Shown: one piece after another, positions 8,402 through 16,817 of the stretch
Numbering within the stretch: position 1 is the stretch's first letter
Layout: every line of letters begins with the position of its first letter
DNA from: Methanoculleus sp.
GTDB lineage: Archaea; Halobacteriota; Methanomicrobia; Methanomicrobiales; Methanoculleaceae
Reading direction: 5' to 3'
Assembly (NCBI GenBank): GCA_018433835.1
Contig: JAHDQM010000013.1
Coordinates: 48,873 to 112,872, forward strand
Length of the DNA stretch: 64,000 bases
Notes under the pieces: generated by a model
The model's input: the letters and a program-made list of their open reading frames with translations, nothing else
Told to the model about the DNA's origin: nothing
Database searches by the model: none
Position numbers and translations under genes: made by a program

Positions 8402-10048
8402 ATGGAGTTCTCCCCGCAAGGCCGCCTCCTCCTGGAACGCCGGTACCTCCTCCCGGGCGAGACGCCGCACGGCCTTTTCTCCCGGGTCGCCGGCGCCGTG
8501 GGCGGCCCGAAAAAGTCCCGCGAGTTCTTTTCGCTCCTCTCAAACCTCCTCTTCCTCCCGAACTCCCCGACCCTGATGAACGCTGGCACCCCCGCCGGGC
8601 AGCTCTCGGCCTGTTTCGTCCTCCCGGTGGAGGATACCCTCGAGGGGATTTTTAGAAGCCTCGCCCACATGGCGCTCATCCACCAGTCCGGGGGCGGGAC
8701 CGGGTTCTCGTTTTCCCGTCTGCGGCCACGCGGCGACGCCGTCAACGGGGTCATGGGCGCCGCCACCGGGCCTGTCTCGTTCATGCGGGTCTTCGATGCC
8801 GCGACCGGGGCGGTCAGGCAGGGCGGCCGGCGGAGGGGAGCGAACATGGGGGTGCTCGCGGCCTCCCACCCCGACATCGAAGAGTTCGTCGCCTGCAAGC
8901 AGGCAGGAGGTTTTCCGAACTTCAACATCTCGGTCGGCATCGACGAGAGGTTCCTCAGGTGCCTTGAGACGGGCGAGGAGTACGACCTCGTCAACCCCCG
9001 TGACGGCAGCATCTCGCGGAGCATCGATCCGGGGTCGCTCTGGCACCTCGTCGCCGCCTCCGCCCGGGCGTCCGGCGAACCGGGTCTGCTCTTCCTCGAC
9101 GAGATCAACCGGAGGAACACCACCCCCCACCTTGGCCCCATCGAGGCGACCAACCCCTGCGGCGAGCAGCCGCTCTACCCCTACGAGAGCTGCAACCTCG
9201 GAAGCGTCAACCTCGCCCGGTGCGTTAGAAAGCACGACCTCGATGAAGACCTGCTCGCCACCACAGTCCGGTGCGGCGTCGACTTCCTCGATGCGGTCAT
9301 CGACGTCAATCGTTTTCCCCTCCCGGAGATCCGGGAGAAAACCCTTGCCACCCGCAAGATCGGCCTCGGGGTCATGGGATTTAGCGAGGCGCTCATACGT
9401 CTCGGGATACCCTACGAGTCGGGTGAGGCGCTCCGGTTTGCCGGGAGCCTGATGGAGGGGATCCTGTCGGCGGCCCGGGAGCGCTCGGAAGAGCTCGGGA
9501 GGGAGTTAGGGTCGTTTCCGGCGATTGAAGGATCCGTCTACGCCGGGGACATGCGCAACGCCACCGTCACCACCATCGCCCCGACGGGCTCGATCCATCT
9601 CATCGCCGGGACCACGAGCGGCATCGAGCCGGTCTTCTCGTTTGCTTACGACCGGACGATCGACGGGCAGCCGGTCAGCATCGTGAGCGATCTCGTCGGT
9701 GAATTCCTGCCGAAGACCGCCGGCGGGAGGGACGTGGCGGAGCACGTGCGGCGCTACGGGACCGTCGTTGGCCTCTCCCTGGACGACCATGCCCGGGACC
9801 TTTTCAAGACGGCGATCGAGATCGCACCGGAGCACCATGTGCGGATGCAGGCCGCGTTCCAGAAGCACGTGGATAACGCCGTTTCGAAGACCGTGAACCT
9901 GCCGGAGAGTGCAACCGTCGATGAGATCGCCCGCGTCTTCTCTCTTGCCCACGACCTCGGGTGCAAGGGCACCACCGTCTACCGTTATCGGAGCCGGCCG
10001 GACCAGATACTCTCCCTGGGGTGCGACGTATGCCGTATTGACGGATAG
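8402..10048 (+). CDS. nrdJ: Class II (adenosylcobalamin-dependent) ribonucleoside-diphosphate reductase
   Basis: A 548-residue reductase converting ribonucleotides to deoxyribonucleotides with a B12-generated thiyl radical. It has NSPTLMNAG, the first redox cysteine C71 in LSACFVLPVED, the thiyl cysteine and glutamate in NPCGEQPLY (C253, E255), the partner cysteine region YESCNLGSVNL, the phosphate loop TIAPTGSIHLIAGTTSG, and a C-terminal CDVC pair that probably relays electrons from thioredoxin. It starts directly at the catalytic barrel and has no N-terminal ATP-cone, so it is shorter than many archaeal homologues. ATG 8402 is chosen because the motif-bearing protein begins there; the frame is open far upstream only as the antisense of cobQ. 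Confidence 0.92.
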   Translation: MEFSPQGRLLLERRYLLPGETPHGLFSRVAGAVGGPKKSREFFSLLSNLLFLPNSPTLMNAGTPAGQLSACFVLPVEDTLEGIFRSLAHMALIHQSGGGTGFSFSRLRPRGDAVNGVMGAATGPVSFMRVFDAATGAVRQGGRRRGANMGVLAASHPDIEEFVACKQAGGFPNFNISVGIDERFLRCLETGEEYDLVNPRDGSISRSIDPGSLWHLVAASARASGEPGLLFLDEINRRNTTPHLGPIEATNPCGEQPLYPYESCNLGSVNLARCVRKHDLDEDLLATTVRCGVDFLDAVIDVNRFPLPEIREKTLATRKIGLGVMGFSEALIRLGIPYESGEALRFAGSLMEGILSAARERSEELGRELGSFPAIEGSVYAGDMRNATVTTIAPTGSIHLIAGTTSGIEPVFSFAYDRTIDGQPVSIVSDLVGEFLPKTAGGRDVAEHVRRYGTVVGLSLDDHARDLFKTAIEIAPEHHVRMQAAFQKHVDNAVSKTVNLPESATVDEIARVFSLAHDLGCKGTTVYRYRSRPDQILSLGCDVCRIDG

Positions 10049-10054
10049 CATGCC

Positions 10055-10068
10055 AAATAATATATAAC
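10055..10068 (+). promoter_or_regulatory. TATA box for aIF1
   Basis: AATAATATATAACG lies 22 bases before the aIF1 ATG at 10090. With the usual spacing, transcription would start only a few bases before the ATG, giving a leaderless or nearly leaderless mRNA. Confidence 0.6.
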
Positions 10069-10089
10069 GAGAGCTGAAAGGTACATGCA

Positions 10090-10395
10090 ATGAACGGTGG
10101 GATATGTCCGACTTGCGGACTGCCAAAGGAACTGTGTATCTGTGAAGAAGTCGCCAAAGAACAGCAGAGAATCAGCGTAAAAATCAATAAGCGCCGGTAC
10201 GGAAAGGAAGTCACGGTCATCGAGGGCCTCGACCCCTACGACATCGACCTCGAAGACCTCTCGAAATTCCTGAAAGCGAAACTGGCCTGTGGCGGCACGG
10301 TCAAGGACTCCTCGATCGAGCTGCAGGGCAACCATCGCGAGCGGGTGAAGGACCTGCTCGCCCAGAAAGGATACAACATGGAAAATATCAGTTGA
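10090..10395 (+). CDS. Translation initiation factor aIF1 (SUI1 family)
   Basis: A 101-residue protein. An N-terminal zinc-ribbon-like [13 protein letters not shown] precedes the SUI1 core ([20 protein letters not shown], then [13 protein letters not shown] and [15 protein letters not shown]). Archaeal aIF1 binds the 30S subunit and secures start-codon selection. Size and motif order fit the family closely. It appears monocistronic, with its own TATA box and a hairpin-plus-T-run terminator. Confidence 0.93.
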   Translation: MNGGICPTCGLPKELCICEEVAKEQQRISVKINKRRYGKEVTVIEGLDPYDIDLEDLSKFLKAKLACGGTVKDSSIELQGNHRERVKDLLAQKGYNMENIS

Positions 10396-10402
10396 CCGGG
10401 TT

Positions 10403-10433
10403 GGCCTCTATAGAGGGCCTGGACACTTTTTTT
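10403..10433 (+). terminator. Hairpin and T-run terminator after aIF1
   Basis: A near-palindrome, GGCCTCTATAGAGGGCC (10403-10419), is followed by a seven-T run at 10427-10433. Confidence 0.6.
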
Positions 10434-10546
10434 ACCGAAGACGGCTGCACGGGGAGCGCAAGCCCTTTCCCGGGAGAGGTTGCACCATGCCGGAGCGGCA
10501 GACACTATAATCAGCAGACAGGTGCAATATTGAGAGTGGACGACCT

Positions 10547-10882
10547 ATGGTAATGAGATGTTCGTTTGCGCTCGATCCCGACCTGATGGAGCAGATCGAT
10601 CAGTTCGCCAGGGAGCACGCGTTCGACCGGAACGAGGCGATTCTCGAGCTGATCGAGGCCGGTCTCGCCTGCAAGGACGGGGGGACGGTGCCGGTACGGC
10701 AGCAGCGCTCGTTTGAAGAGTTGAGCCGGCTCCAGCAAGAACTTGAGGACGTCAAGGCAGTCCTTACCGAGCTCCGGAACGAGGTCCGGCTGGTCCACCA
10801 CACGATCGAGACCGACTGGAACAAAGAGGCAAAGGGTGTCCCGTTCCAGACGAAACACCCCTGGGAGTTCTGGCGGAAGTGA
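10547..10882 (+). CDS. Small ribbon-helix-helix-like protein
   Basis: A 111-residue protein. The first 45 residues (CSFALDPDLMEQIDQFAREH, then FDRNEAILELIEAGLA) have the beta strand and two helices of a CopG/MetJ-type ribbon-helix-helix DNA-binding domain. A coiled-coil-like segment follows (EELSRLQQELEDVKAVLTEL) and a basic, Trp-rich tail. It is probably a small transcription regulator, with unknown targets. It sits alone between aIF1 and a leftward pair. A TATA-like CACTATAATC at 10502-10511 is a possible promoter. Confidence 0.6.
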   Translation: MVMRCSFALDPDLMEQIDQFAREHAFDRNEAILELIEAGLACKDGGTVPVRQQRSFEELSRLQQELEDVKAVLTELRNEVRLVHHTIETDWNKEAKGVPFQTKHPWEFWRK

Positions 10883-10886
10883 TCCG

Positions 10887-11147
10887 TCAACTGATGATGT
10901 TCGCGATGCTCCGGAACCCCTCGCCGGAGAGGTCGTCGCAGACGACCGCTTCAACCTTCGCCATATCGATGTCGGGTGCATCGCGGCACCGGCTGCAGTA
11001 GGCCCGTGCCGGCGACGGCAGTTCTCTTCCTTTGACCACGACAAGAGCGGAGTGGACGCAGAGCCTGCACCGGTCGACTGGAACGGTCTCTTTTACCGTG
11101 CACTGCACCCGGCCCCGGACGACCGGGAGGCGCCGGGGCTCATTCAT
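10887..11147 (-). CDS. Small cysteine-rich protein, probably zinc-binding
   Basis: An 86-residue protein starting MNEPRRLPVV. It has two Cys-x2-Cys pairs (CRLC and CSRC) about 25 residues apart, which suggests a zinc ribbon. Its start overlaps the end of the upstream YkgJ-like gene by eight bases (ATGAATGA), so the two are coupled in translation. The function is not recognised; the shared operon suggests a role with the metal-cluster protein. Confidence 0.55.
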   Translation of the reverse strand: MNEPRRLPVVRGRVQCTVKETVPVDRCRLCVHSALVVVKGRELPSPARAYCSRCRDAPDIDMAKVEAVVCDDLSGEGFRSIANIIS

Positions 11148-11637
11148 AGGCCTCGACCCGATAGCCCGCACGGCCGAGAACCCCGGCGACCTCGGTCCGC
11201 CAGACGATATCGTCGTCGGTCGTAAGCGGCACGACCGACTCCTCCCAGCACCGGGCGAGGGCGTCGTCTTCGGTGACGAGGCTCCTCCTCCCCTTCACCT
11301 TCCCGACCTCCCGGCCGTCGCCGGCAAAGATCCGCATGGCACAGCAGACGTAAGACCGGCAGACCAGCGGGCGGCTGTCGTGGACGGTGCAGACGTACTT
11401 CCCCTCCTCTCCCGGGAGACCCCGCAGGAACGGGCACCAGGAAGGGTGCGCATCGTTTTCGGAGGTGTCACTGAAGGCGTCGAGGAACCGCTCCTCGACC
11501 CGGGCGCGAAACGTGCCGCCGACGATCTTCTGTCTGCAGAGGTAGTCCCGGCTGGTGAGCCTCTTCTCGACCTCGATGAGCTCGCTGCCTGCGTGCATGC
11601 AGCACTTCCCGCAGAGCGTACATTCAAACGCCGTCAT
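11140..11637 (-). CDS. YkgJ-family cysteine cluster protein
   Basis: A 165-residue protein. It begins MTAFECTLCGKCCMH, the C-x2-C-x2-CC cluster of the YkgJ/UPF0153 family, and continues with CPFL, YVCTVHDSRPLVCRSYVCCAM, all typical of this probable metal- or Fe-S-binding family. The cellular role is unsettled. The ATG at 11637 puts the cluster at the N-terminus as in relatives; longer versions of the frame would run into the neighbouring promoter. It diverges from the nucleotidyltransferase gene. Confidence 0.75.
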   Translation of the reverse strand: MTAFECTLCGKCCMHAGSELIEVEKRLTSRDYLCRQKIVGGTFRARVEERFLDAFSDTSENDAHPSWCPFLRGLPGEEGKYVCTVHDSRPLVCRSYVCCAMRIFAGDGREVGKVKGRRSLVTEDDALARCWEESVVPLTTDDDIVWRTEVAGVLGRAGYRVEAYE

Positions 11638-11705
11638 CGTCTCTGTAGGATCTTCACGCAACGATGAATAAAGGTTCGGGAACACGGCACCGCATTCATC
11701 CCAAG

Positions 11706-11716
11706 GGTTAAATCGA
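11706..11716 (+). promoter_or_regulatory. TATA-like element for the nucleotidyltransferase gene
   Basis: GGTTAAATCGA lies about 20 to 30 bases before the ATG at 11737, suggesting a short leader. Confidence 0.4.
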
Positions 11717-11736
11717 TACGCACACAATGGAGTGGC

Positions 11737-12915
11737 ATGAAGGTGTGCATAATGTGTGGAGGGGAGGGCACACGGCTCCGCCCCCTCACATTCGGGCGTC
11801 CTAAACCCTGTATTCCGATCGTCAACAAACCCTCGATCCAGCACCTGGTCTCACACCTCGCCAATCTCGGGTTCAACGACGTGGTGATCACGCTCGGCTA
11901 CATGAGCGAAGCCATCGAAGAAGCCCTTGGGGACGGGTCGCTCTTCGGGGTCAACGTCACCTACGTCCACGAAAAGACGAAACTCGGGACGGCGGGCAGC
12001 GTCAAGAACGCCCAGAAATACCTTGAAGAACAGCCGTTTCTCGTCGTCGGCGGCGATCACGTGGTGAGCCTGAACCTGCTCGAGTTCTACCGCGAGCACC
12101 TGGCGAACGACTCGATCACCACTATCGGGCTGATCAGCATCGACGACCCCACCGAATATGGCATCGCCGAGATCGACGCGAACTACCAGATCAAGCGGTT
12201 CAAGGAGAAGCCGAGCCCCGGGGAGATCTTCTCGAACCTCGCGAGCACCGGGATGTACGTCTGCGACCCCGATATATTCGACCATATCCCGGCCGGCGAA
12301 AAGTTCGACTTCGCCCGGCACCTCTTCCCCGAACTGATGGAGGAGGGCTACCCCCTGAAGGCCTGGCTTGCCCGCGGCAACTGGTCCGATGTGGGGAGCC
12401 CCCGGTCGCTACGCGAAGCCGAGCGGTGGAAACTGCAGGAGATCGGGTTCACCAACATCTCCGGCGACCTCTACATCAAGGGCGCCCGAATCCTCGGCCC
12501 CGCCCAGATAGGGAGCTGCGTCTCGGTTGCGGCGAACTCGCGGGTGATCGGGCCTGTTTCGATCGGCGCCGGGACGATCATCGAGGAGAACGTCGTCATC
12601 GGGCCGTACACGAGCATCGGGGAAGGGTGCATAATCAAGAACAGCGCGAAGATCTTCTCCTCGTCCATCTACAACCGGGTGGTGATCGGGAGAGACACCA
12701 CCATCAGCGGGAGCATCATCGACAACGATACGCTCATCGGCAGCGGGTGCAACGTCGAGCACGACACGGTCATCGGGCCGCACGCGGTGCTGAAAAACAA
12801 TGTGGTCGTCCACTCCGGGACCCGGCTCTGGCCGGAGGTGATCATCCCGGAGGGGACGGTGGTCAAAGAGCACGTCTTAAACGAGGACTACGACACCAGG
12901 ACCGAAGGGTCTTAG
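11737..12915 (+). CDS. Sugar-phosphate nucleotidyltransferase with left-handed beta-helix domain
   Basis: A 392-residue enzyme. The N-terminal nucleotidyltransferase fold has CGGEGTRLRPLTFGRPKPCIPI, the metal/nucleotide residues in VVGGDHVV, and STGMYVCDPDIF. From about residue 245 hexapeptide repeats follow (VIGPVSIGAGTIIEENVVIG and similar), forming a left-handed beta-helix. Such enzymes activate sugar 1-phosphates with NTP for glycan or cell-surface synthesis (GDP-mannose pyrophosphorylase-like or GlmU-like). The sugar cannot be told from sequence alone. The final four bases overlap the convergent CBS-protein gene. Confidence 0.85.
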   Translation: MKVCIMCGGEGTRLRPLTFGRPKPCIPIVNKPSIQHLVSHLANLGFNDVVITLGYMSEAIEEALGDGSLFGVNVTYVHEKTKLGTAGSVKNAQKYLEEQPFLVVGGDHVVSLNLLEFYREHLANDSITTIGLISIDDPTEYGIAEIDANYQIKRFKEKPSPGEIFSNLASTGMYVCDPDIFDHIPAGEKFDFARHLFPELMEEGYPLKAWLARGNWSDVGSPRSLREAERWKLQEIGFTNISGDLYIKGARILGPAQIGSCVSVAANSRVIGPVSIGAGTIIEENVVIGPYTSIGEGCIIKNSAKIFSSSIYNRVVIGRDTTISGSIIDNDTLIGSGCNVEHDTVIGPHAVLKNNVVVHSGTRLWPEVIIPEGTVVKEHVLNEDYDTRTEGS

Positions 12916-13727
12916 CCGTGCCGCACGAGCCGGTGCGTCAGCGCGACGAGGGGATGGCGGGCGTAATCGAGCACCTTGATGTCGTCGAGCGTGCTGAGGT
13001 TGAGCGTCCGGGCCGTCCGCTCCATCCCGAGCTCGATGTTCTCCCGGACCTCGATGATGTAGGCATCGAGGTTCGCAATCCCGAGCCTTTTTGCCGCGAT
13101 CGCCCGGTGGTGCCCGTCGACCAGGATCCAGCGGCCCGGCCGCCGGACCACGATCAGGGGTTCGGCGAGCCCCTTCTTGATCTCGTACATCCTCCCCTCC
13201 AGTTCGTCCTCGTAGATCTTCGACTGGGTGGGCAGGAGGTCGGCGATCGGAACCGAGCCCCGTTTCAGGGTCGGTTCGACCCCGTAGAGTTTTTTCAGGG
13301 TCTCGATGAACTTGAAGACCTTCTCCGGCGAGACGTGCTCGATCTGGGACCTGATGACGTCGGAGTTCGACATGATCCCGATGAGTTCGTTCTTCTCGTT
13401 GACGACCGGGAGTTTCTGGATGCCGGAACGAAAGATGACGCGGGCTGCATCGTTCACGCTCATGTCGGGGTCGGCGACGATGAGGTGGCGGGACATCACC
13501 TGCTCTATCGGTGTCGACGGATGGGCAAAGAGAAGGTCCCGCGCCGAGATGTAACCCACCACCTCTTTTGAGTTCTCCACGACCGGGAAGCCGTCATGAT
13601 GCGTATTTTTTATTGCTTCGATGACGTCCCGGACCGTTCCGTGTGCGTCGACGGTGACGACGTCGTAGGTCATGTAATCCTTGACCTTCTTTTTATCCAT
13701 CATGATAGTGTCACGCTGGCCTGACAT
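12912..13727 (-). CDS. CBS-domain pair fused to ParB/Srx-like domain
   Basis: A 271-residue protein. Two CBS motifs occupy about residues 15-130 (MTYDVVTVDAHGTVRDVIEA and MSRHLIVADPDMSVNDAARV). The C-terminal half reads as a ParB N-terminal/sulfiredoxin-like domain (PLIVVRRPGRWILVDGHHRA). CBS pairs commonly bind adenine nucleotides; the DGHHR motif is the nucleotide-binding ParB box. It may therefore be a nucleotide-sensing regulator or enzyme. The start could also be the internal ATG at 13700. It lies downstream of hsp20 on the same strand. Confidence 0.75.
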   Translation of the reverse strand: MSGQRDTIMMDKKKVKDYMTYDVVTVDAHGTVRDVIEAIKNTHHDGFPVVENSKEVVGYISARDLLFAHPSTPIEQVMSRHLIVADPDMSVNDAARVIFRSGIQKLPVVNEKNELIGIMSNSDVIRSQIEHVSPEKVFKFIETLKKLYGVEPTLKRGSVPIADLLPTQSKIYEDELEGRMYEIKKGLAEPLIVVRRPGRWILVDGHHRAIAAKRLGIANLDAYIIEVRENIELGMERTARTLNLSTLDDIKVLDYARHPLVALTHRLVRHG

Positions 13728-13768
13728 GAACTATTCGGTTGAAATAGGTAAAGGCATGAAAAATAAGG

Positions 13769-14239
13769 TTATTCGATGGGGATTGTAGTCCCGGTCTCGG
13801 TCGGCGCTTTCTTCAGCCGGACCTCGAGAACACCGTTCTTAAACGTTGCAGCGGAATTCTCCTCGGTCACCTCGGCGGGAAGCAGCACCGTGCGGCTCAT
13901 CTGGCCGTAGATGCGCTCTCGCATGAAGAAATCCCTGGTCTCCTCCTCGGTCTCGCCCGTCCGCCTGCTGATGATCTCCAGGTGCTGGGGATCGATGAGC
14001 CGGACGGCGACGTTCTCTTTCTCGACGCCGGGGAGGTCGGCAACAACGAGTACTTCGTCCTCGTGGTCCCGGACATCCACACGGAAGTCGCGGACTGCCG
14101 GAACGACCCGACCCCTGACCTCTTCTCCCCGTGCGCCGATTCCTCCGAGCATGGACTGGAACCTGCTCTCCATCTCGGCCATAAGGTCGTCGAAGTCCTG
14201 CCATATCGTGCGATACGGCCCCCGTTCAATTCTTGCCAT
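13769..14239 (-). CDS. Small heat shock protein, Hsp20/alpha-crystallin family
   Basis: A 156-residue chaperone. The alpha-crystallin domain runs from about residue 50 to the end (DFRVDVRDHEDEVLVVADLPG, KENVAVRLIDPQHLEI, RTVLLPAEVTEENSAATFKN) and contains the conserved NGVLEVRLKK strand. The C-terminal TTIPIE has the I-x-I/V-type motif that ties subunits together in sHsp oligomers. It holds unfolding proteins in a refoldable state. It has a probable TATA box at about 14317-14328. Confidence 0.92.
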   Translation of the reverse strand: MARIERGPYRTIWQDFDDLMAEMESRFQSMLGGIGARGEEVRGRVVPAVRDFRVDVRDHEDEVLVVADLPGVEKENVAVRLIDPQHLEIISRRTGETEEETRDFFMRERIYGQMSRTVLLPAEVTEENSAATFKNGVLEVRLKKAPTETGTTIPIE

Positions 14240-14316
14240 TGTAATCGCTCCTATCTACTTGTATTACCCCGAGGCGAGCAGGTCGCTCCGGGCTAACCTT
14301 AAGGTAGTGTTACTTT

Positions 14317-14328
14317 GGTATAAATATT
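14317..14328 (-). promoter_or_regulatory. TATA box for hsp20
   Basis: On the minus strand AATATTTATACC lies about 80 bases before the ATG at 14239, predicting a leader of about 55 to 60 bases. Confidence 0.45.
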
Positions 14329-14397
14329 TTCTTTGATGCCCCTTCTCCTCTCCAGAACAATACCATTTTATTTCACCAAAAGGCGATTGTACTCGTG

Positions 14398-15096
14398 ATG
14401 AAAAAGACACAGCAGAAGACACCGAAAAGCGACACTGCGCCATGGATGAAATGGGCCTATGTGGGCATCGCCCTGATCTTTGCGGTGGCCATGGTGGGGA
14501 CGTACCTCGCCCCGATGTTTGAGAAGAAGCCGACTGCGCAGGTAGGAAATATGGCGGTGATCGGCTACACCATTCTCGGCGAGGACGGGCGCCCCCTCAT
14601 CACGACCGACCAGAACCTCCTCGCAAGCGAGTACGAGAAGGGGAACGTCGTCCTCCTGACCCACGGCCTGGAGATGCCCGTCGGCGGACAGGTCTCGGGT
14701 GAGAACATCGCCGTCATGCCGATCGTATATCCAGAGATCACCGGCTTCTCGGGCTTCGGGCTGCTGGGCTTCGAGACCAACACCATCTCCGTGGGGCTCG
14801 TCGGGATGCAGGCCGGCGAGACGAAGACCATCAGTTTCTCCTACGGGGCAAACGACCTCGAGATGAACCTGAGCGAAGAGGACGCAAACGGTATCGGCCT
14901 CAACTTCACGGAGACGGAAGTGGGCGACCTGGTCCCGCTCGGGTTGACGGCGTCGCCGGATATTCCTCTTGGCAACGAGACAAACGAGGCCCCGGCACTG
15001 CGCTTCGGGGAGGTCGTCGACAAGACCGACGACTCACTGGTCATCATGCACCGCTACGGCAGCGCCCGTGTCACGCTCAACGGCATAACGGGGTGA
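14398..15096 (+). CDS. Membrane-anchored FKBP-like peptidyl-prolyl isomerase
   Basis: A 232-residue protein. One N-terminal membrane segment (WAYVGIALIFAVAMVGTYLA) is preceded by lysines, so the rest is likely outside the membrane. The body reads as an archaeal FKBP-type domain (AVIGYTILGEDGRPLITT, VGMQAGETKTISFSY), with a C-terminal strand-rich part. Such proteins speed cis-trans proline isomerisation during folding of exported proteins. Several aromatic residues of the classical FKBP pocket are not obvious, so activity is uncertain. ATG 14398 is chosen over the GTG directly before it. Confidence 0.6.
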   Translation: MKKTQQKTPKSDTAPWMKWAYVGIALIFAVAMVGTYLAPMFEKKPTAQVGNMAVIGYTILGEDGRPLITTDQNLLASEYEKGNVVLLTHGLEMPVGGQVSGENIAVMPIVYPEITGFSGFGLLGFETNTISVGLVGMQAGETKTISFSYGANDLEMNLSEEDANGIGLNFTETEVGDLVPLGLTASPDIPLGNETNEAPALRFGEVVDKTDDSLVIMHRYGSARVTLNGITG

Positions 15097-15110
15097 CGGC
15101 ACCCCCACAG

Positions 15111-15122
15111 TTTTTTATAATC
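15111..15122 (+). promoter_or_regulatory. T run and TATA box before the thioredoxin gene
   Basis: GTTTTTTATAATC combines a T run that could end the upstream transcript with a TATA box 20 bases before the ATG at 15142, which fits a leaderless mRNA. Confidence 0.5.
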
Positions 15123-15141
15123 TCCCCGCGTCCTGCCATAT

Positions 15142-15420
15142 ATGGCGATAAAAGTGATAAGTTTCTACCAGGAAGGGTGCATGGGGTGTGAGGAGCAGGC
15201 CCCGATCCTTCGCGAGGTGGAGAAGAATCTCGGGATCGATGTCGAGGAGATCGATGCCGTGAAGAACCCGGAATATATCAAAACGTATAGCCTCCGGGTG
15301 ACGCCGACAACCCTCGTCCTCGAGGGCGACGAGGTCGGGGAGCGGATGGAGGGGCTCGTCCACCGTGAAGACCTCGAGGCTGCGATCCGGCGCCACCTGC
15401 CAGAGCCCCTGCCCCGGTGA
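15142..15420 (+). CDS. Thioredoxin-fold protein
   Basis: A 92-residue protein with redox pair CMGC (C13 and C16) in FYQEGCMGCEEQAP and the cis-proline loop RVTPTTLVLEG. This is a compact thioredoxin or glutaredoxin-like disulfide reductase, with no signal peptide, so cytoplasmic. It might serve reductases such as the NrdJ encoded nearby, but no link is shown by gene order. Confidence 0.85.
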   Translation: MAIKVISFYQEGCMGCEEQAPILREVEKNLGIDVEEIDAVKNPEYIKTYSLRVTPTTLVLEGDEVGERMEGLVHREDLEAAIRRHLPEPLPR

Positions 15421-15424
15421 GGGA

Positions 15425-16015
15425 TCACCGCCTCTGGTGGCGTCCCTCGAGATACCCGTAGATCCGCTTTACCCTGCGGGCCACCGTCTTCCAGCCTTCT
15501 TTCCGGATGACCGGACCGTCGCGGAGTTTGATGTGCGATATCCGGATCCGCCGCCCGCCGAAGGTGTAGGTCTCCCCGACGACGAACTCGTCCTCGCCGT
15601 CGACGGTCTGGTAGAGCGGGAGGGTCGTGCGCCCGGTGTGGATCGACGCCTTCACCACGACCTGCTCGATCCCGCGGGTCCAGAGGGTCGTCACCTCCCT
15701 GGCCTTCGCCCGGCGGACCCGCTTTGCTCCGGCCTCGATGCCGGTGACCTCGACTCCGAAGACCTCGTCTTCGCACTCCGCGGCGATCTGGTCCCCGAGG
15801 GAGACGGCCTCGTCCTCAAGCATCTCGACGCTGCAGACCATTGATTCGGTTTCATGGCTCACGATGGCTTTGACGGTGAGAATTTCGGGCTCGGGGGGCT
15901 TTGGTATCCGGTGGACCTGGCCGCACTCACTGCACTGCACCACCAGTTCGGCGGCTTCCCGGAGAACCTGGTGTTCGCACTCCTCTTTACAGACGGGGCA
16001 AACGATGCTGATCAT
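15425..16015 (-). CDS. Archaeal zinc-finger protein, HVO_0476 family
   Basis: A 196-residue protein. It starts MISIVCPVCKEECEHQVLRE and continues VVQCSECGQVHRIP, giving two Cys-x2-Cys knuckles of a zinc finger. The rest is a beta-rich region with a conserved archaeal look (FVVGETYTFGGRRIRISHIK, RDGPVIRKEGWKTVARR). The family is widespread in euryarchaea and of unknown function. It diverges from the DUF371 gene, sharing 32 bases of upstream DNA. Confidence 0.75.
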   Translation of the reverse strand: MISIVCPVCKEECEHQVLREAAELVVQCSECGQVHRIPKPPEPEILTVKAIVSHETESMVCSVEMLEDEAVSLGDQIAAECEDEVFGVEVTGIEAGAKRVRRAKAREVTTLWTRGIEQVVVKASIHTGRTTLPLYQTVDGEDEFVVGETYTFGGRRIRISHIKLRDGPVIRKEGWKTVARRVKRIYGYLEGRHQRR

Positions 16016-16047
16016 TCATTAGCAATAGAATCCCTCTCCTAATAAGC

Positions 16048-16524
16048 ATGAAGGCGAGAGATATCGTGCGGGCACGGGGGCACCCGCTGGTCCGGGGAAC
16101 CCACCCGACGACGTTTGAGGTGACGAAAGACGAGACGCTGACTGCGGCCGGCGACTGCATCATCGGCGTCGCCGCCGACAAGGGCGCCGCCGACCTCGAT
16201 CCGGGTTTAAAAGAGCTGCTCCGCGACGACCGGGCGGTGCTCACGACCCGTCTTACCGCGGGCGGCGAGACCGTCGAGGTCCGATCGCAGGGCAGCGCGG
16301 CGTTCACCCTGGACCACCCCGCCGACCTCGTCTGGCGGCGGAGCGACTTCGTCTCGGACCGGACCGTGGGCATCCGCTCCGACCGGGTGGCGGCGACCCT
16401 CCCCCGGGAGTTCATCGAGGCCCTCCGGCGGGGCGAGGAACTGGTGGTCGAGCTCGAGGCGGAGGTTCCGGAAAACGACGCTCCTGCGGAGCGGAGTTTG
16501 AGAAACCCGAAGGGTTTCGAGTAG
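16048..16524 (+). CDS. DUF371 family protein with repeat-derived C-terminus
   Basis: A 158-residue protein of the archaeal DUF371 family (start RARGHPLVRGTHPTTFEVTK, then CIIGVAADKGAADL and SDRTVGIRSDRVAATLPREF). The family function is unknown. The natural protein seems to end near EELVVELEAEVP. The last 17 residues (ENDAPAERSLRNPKGFE) and the TAG stop are encoded by a palindromic repeat module of the kind seen elsewhere in this window, which implies that insertion of the element replaced the original end. Confidence 0.8.
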   Translation: MKARDIVRARGHPLVRGTHPTTFEVTKDETLTAAGDCIIGVAADKGAADLDPGLKELLRDDRAVLTTRLTAGGETVEVRSQGSAAFTLDHPADLVWRRSDFVSDRTVGIRSDRVAATLPREFIEALRRGEELVVELEAEVPENDAPAERSLRNPKGFE

Positions 16525-16714
16525 CGACGGGCCGTAGGATGCGACGGACAGCGTCCGGAGCTTGAGAAGCCGCCAGGCTTCGTGCAGGAGTTTGGGTTTC
16601 GAGTAACGACGGGCCGTAGGGCCGGAGTTCGAGAAACCCGAAGGGTTTCGAGTAACGACGGGCCGTAGGATGCGGTGGTTCATAAAACCGGAGTTCGAGC
16701 ACCGTAGGTGCGAG
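16477..16714 (+). repeat. Palindromic module array, copy 2
   Basis: A run of hairpins joined by fixed linkers: GCTCC/GGAGC (16480-16492), AAACCC/GGGTTT (16503-16517), GGAC/GTCC (16546-16556), AAGCC/GGCTT (16567-16580), AAACCC/GGGTTT again (16634-16648), CACC/GGTG (16700-16710). The linkers are GGAGNNNGAG and CGAGTA-CGACGGGCCGTAGG. The array starts inside the DUF371 gene and fills the gap to the histidine kinase promoter. Confidence 0.8.
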
Positions 16715-16817
16715 GGTTCTTGACGTGCGGCCCCCCCGGCCCCGGCAACCCATTACGCACCCGGCATGACGCCTTAGATAGATTTATGCACTCAAGATGC
16801 GGGGGGACAGGTGAGGT

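Noticed and set aside
16477..16714. CRISPR array
   Set aside because: The repeated parts are linkers and the hairpin stems vary with compensation. Spacers are not of uniform length and no cas gene is present.
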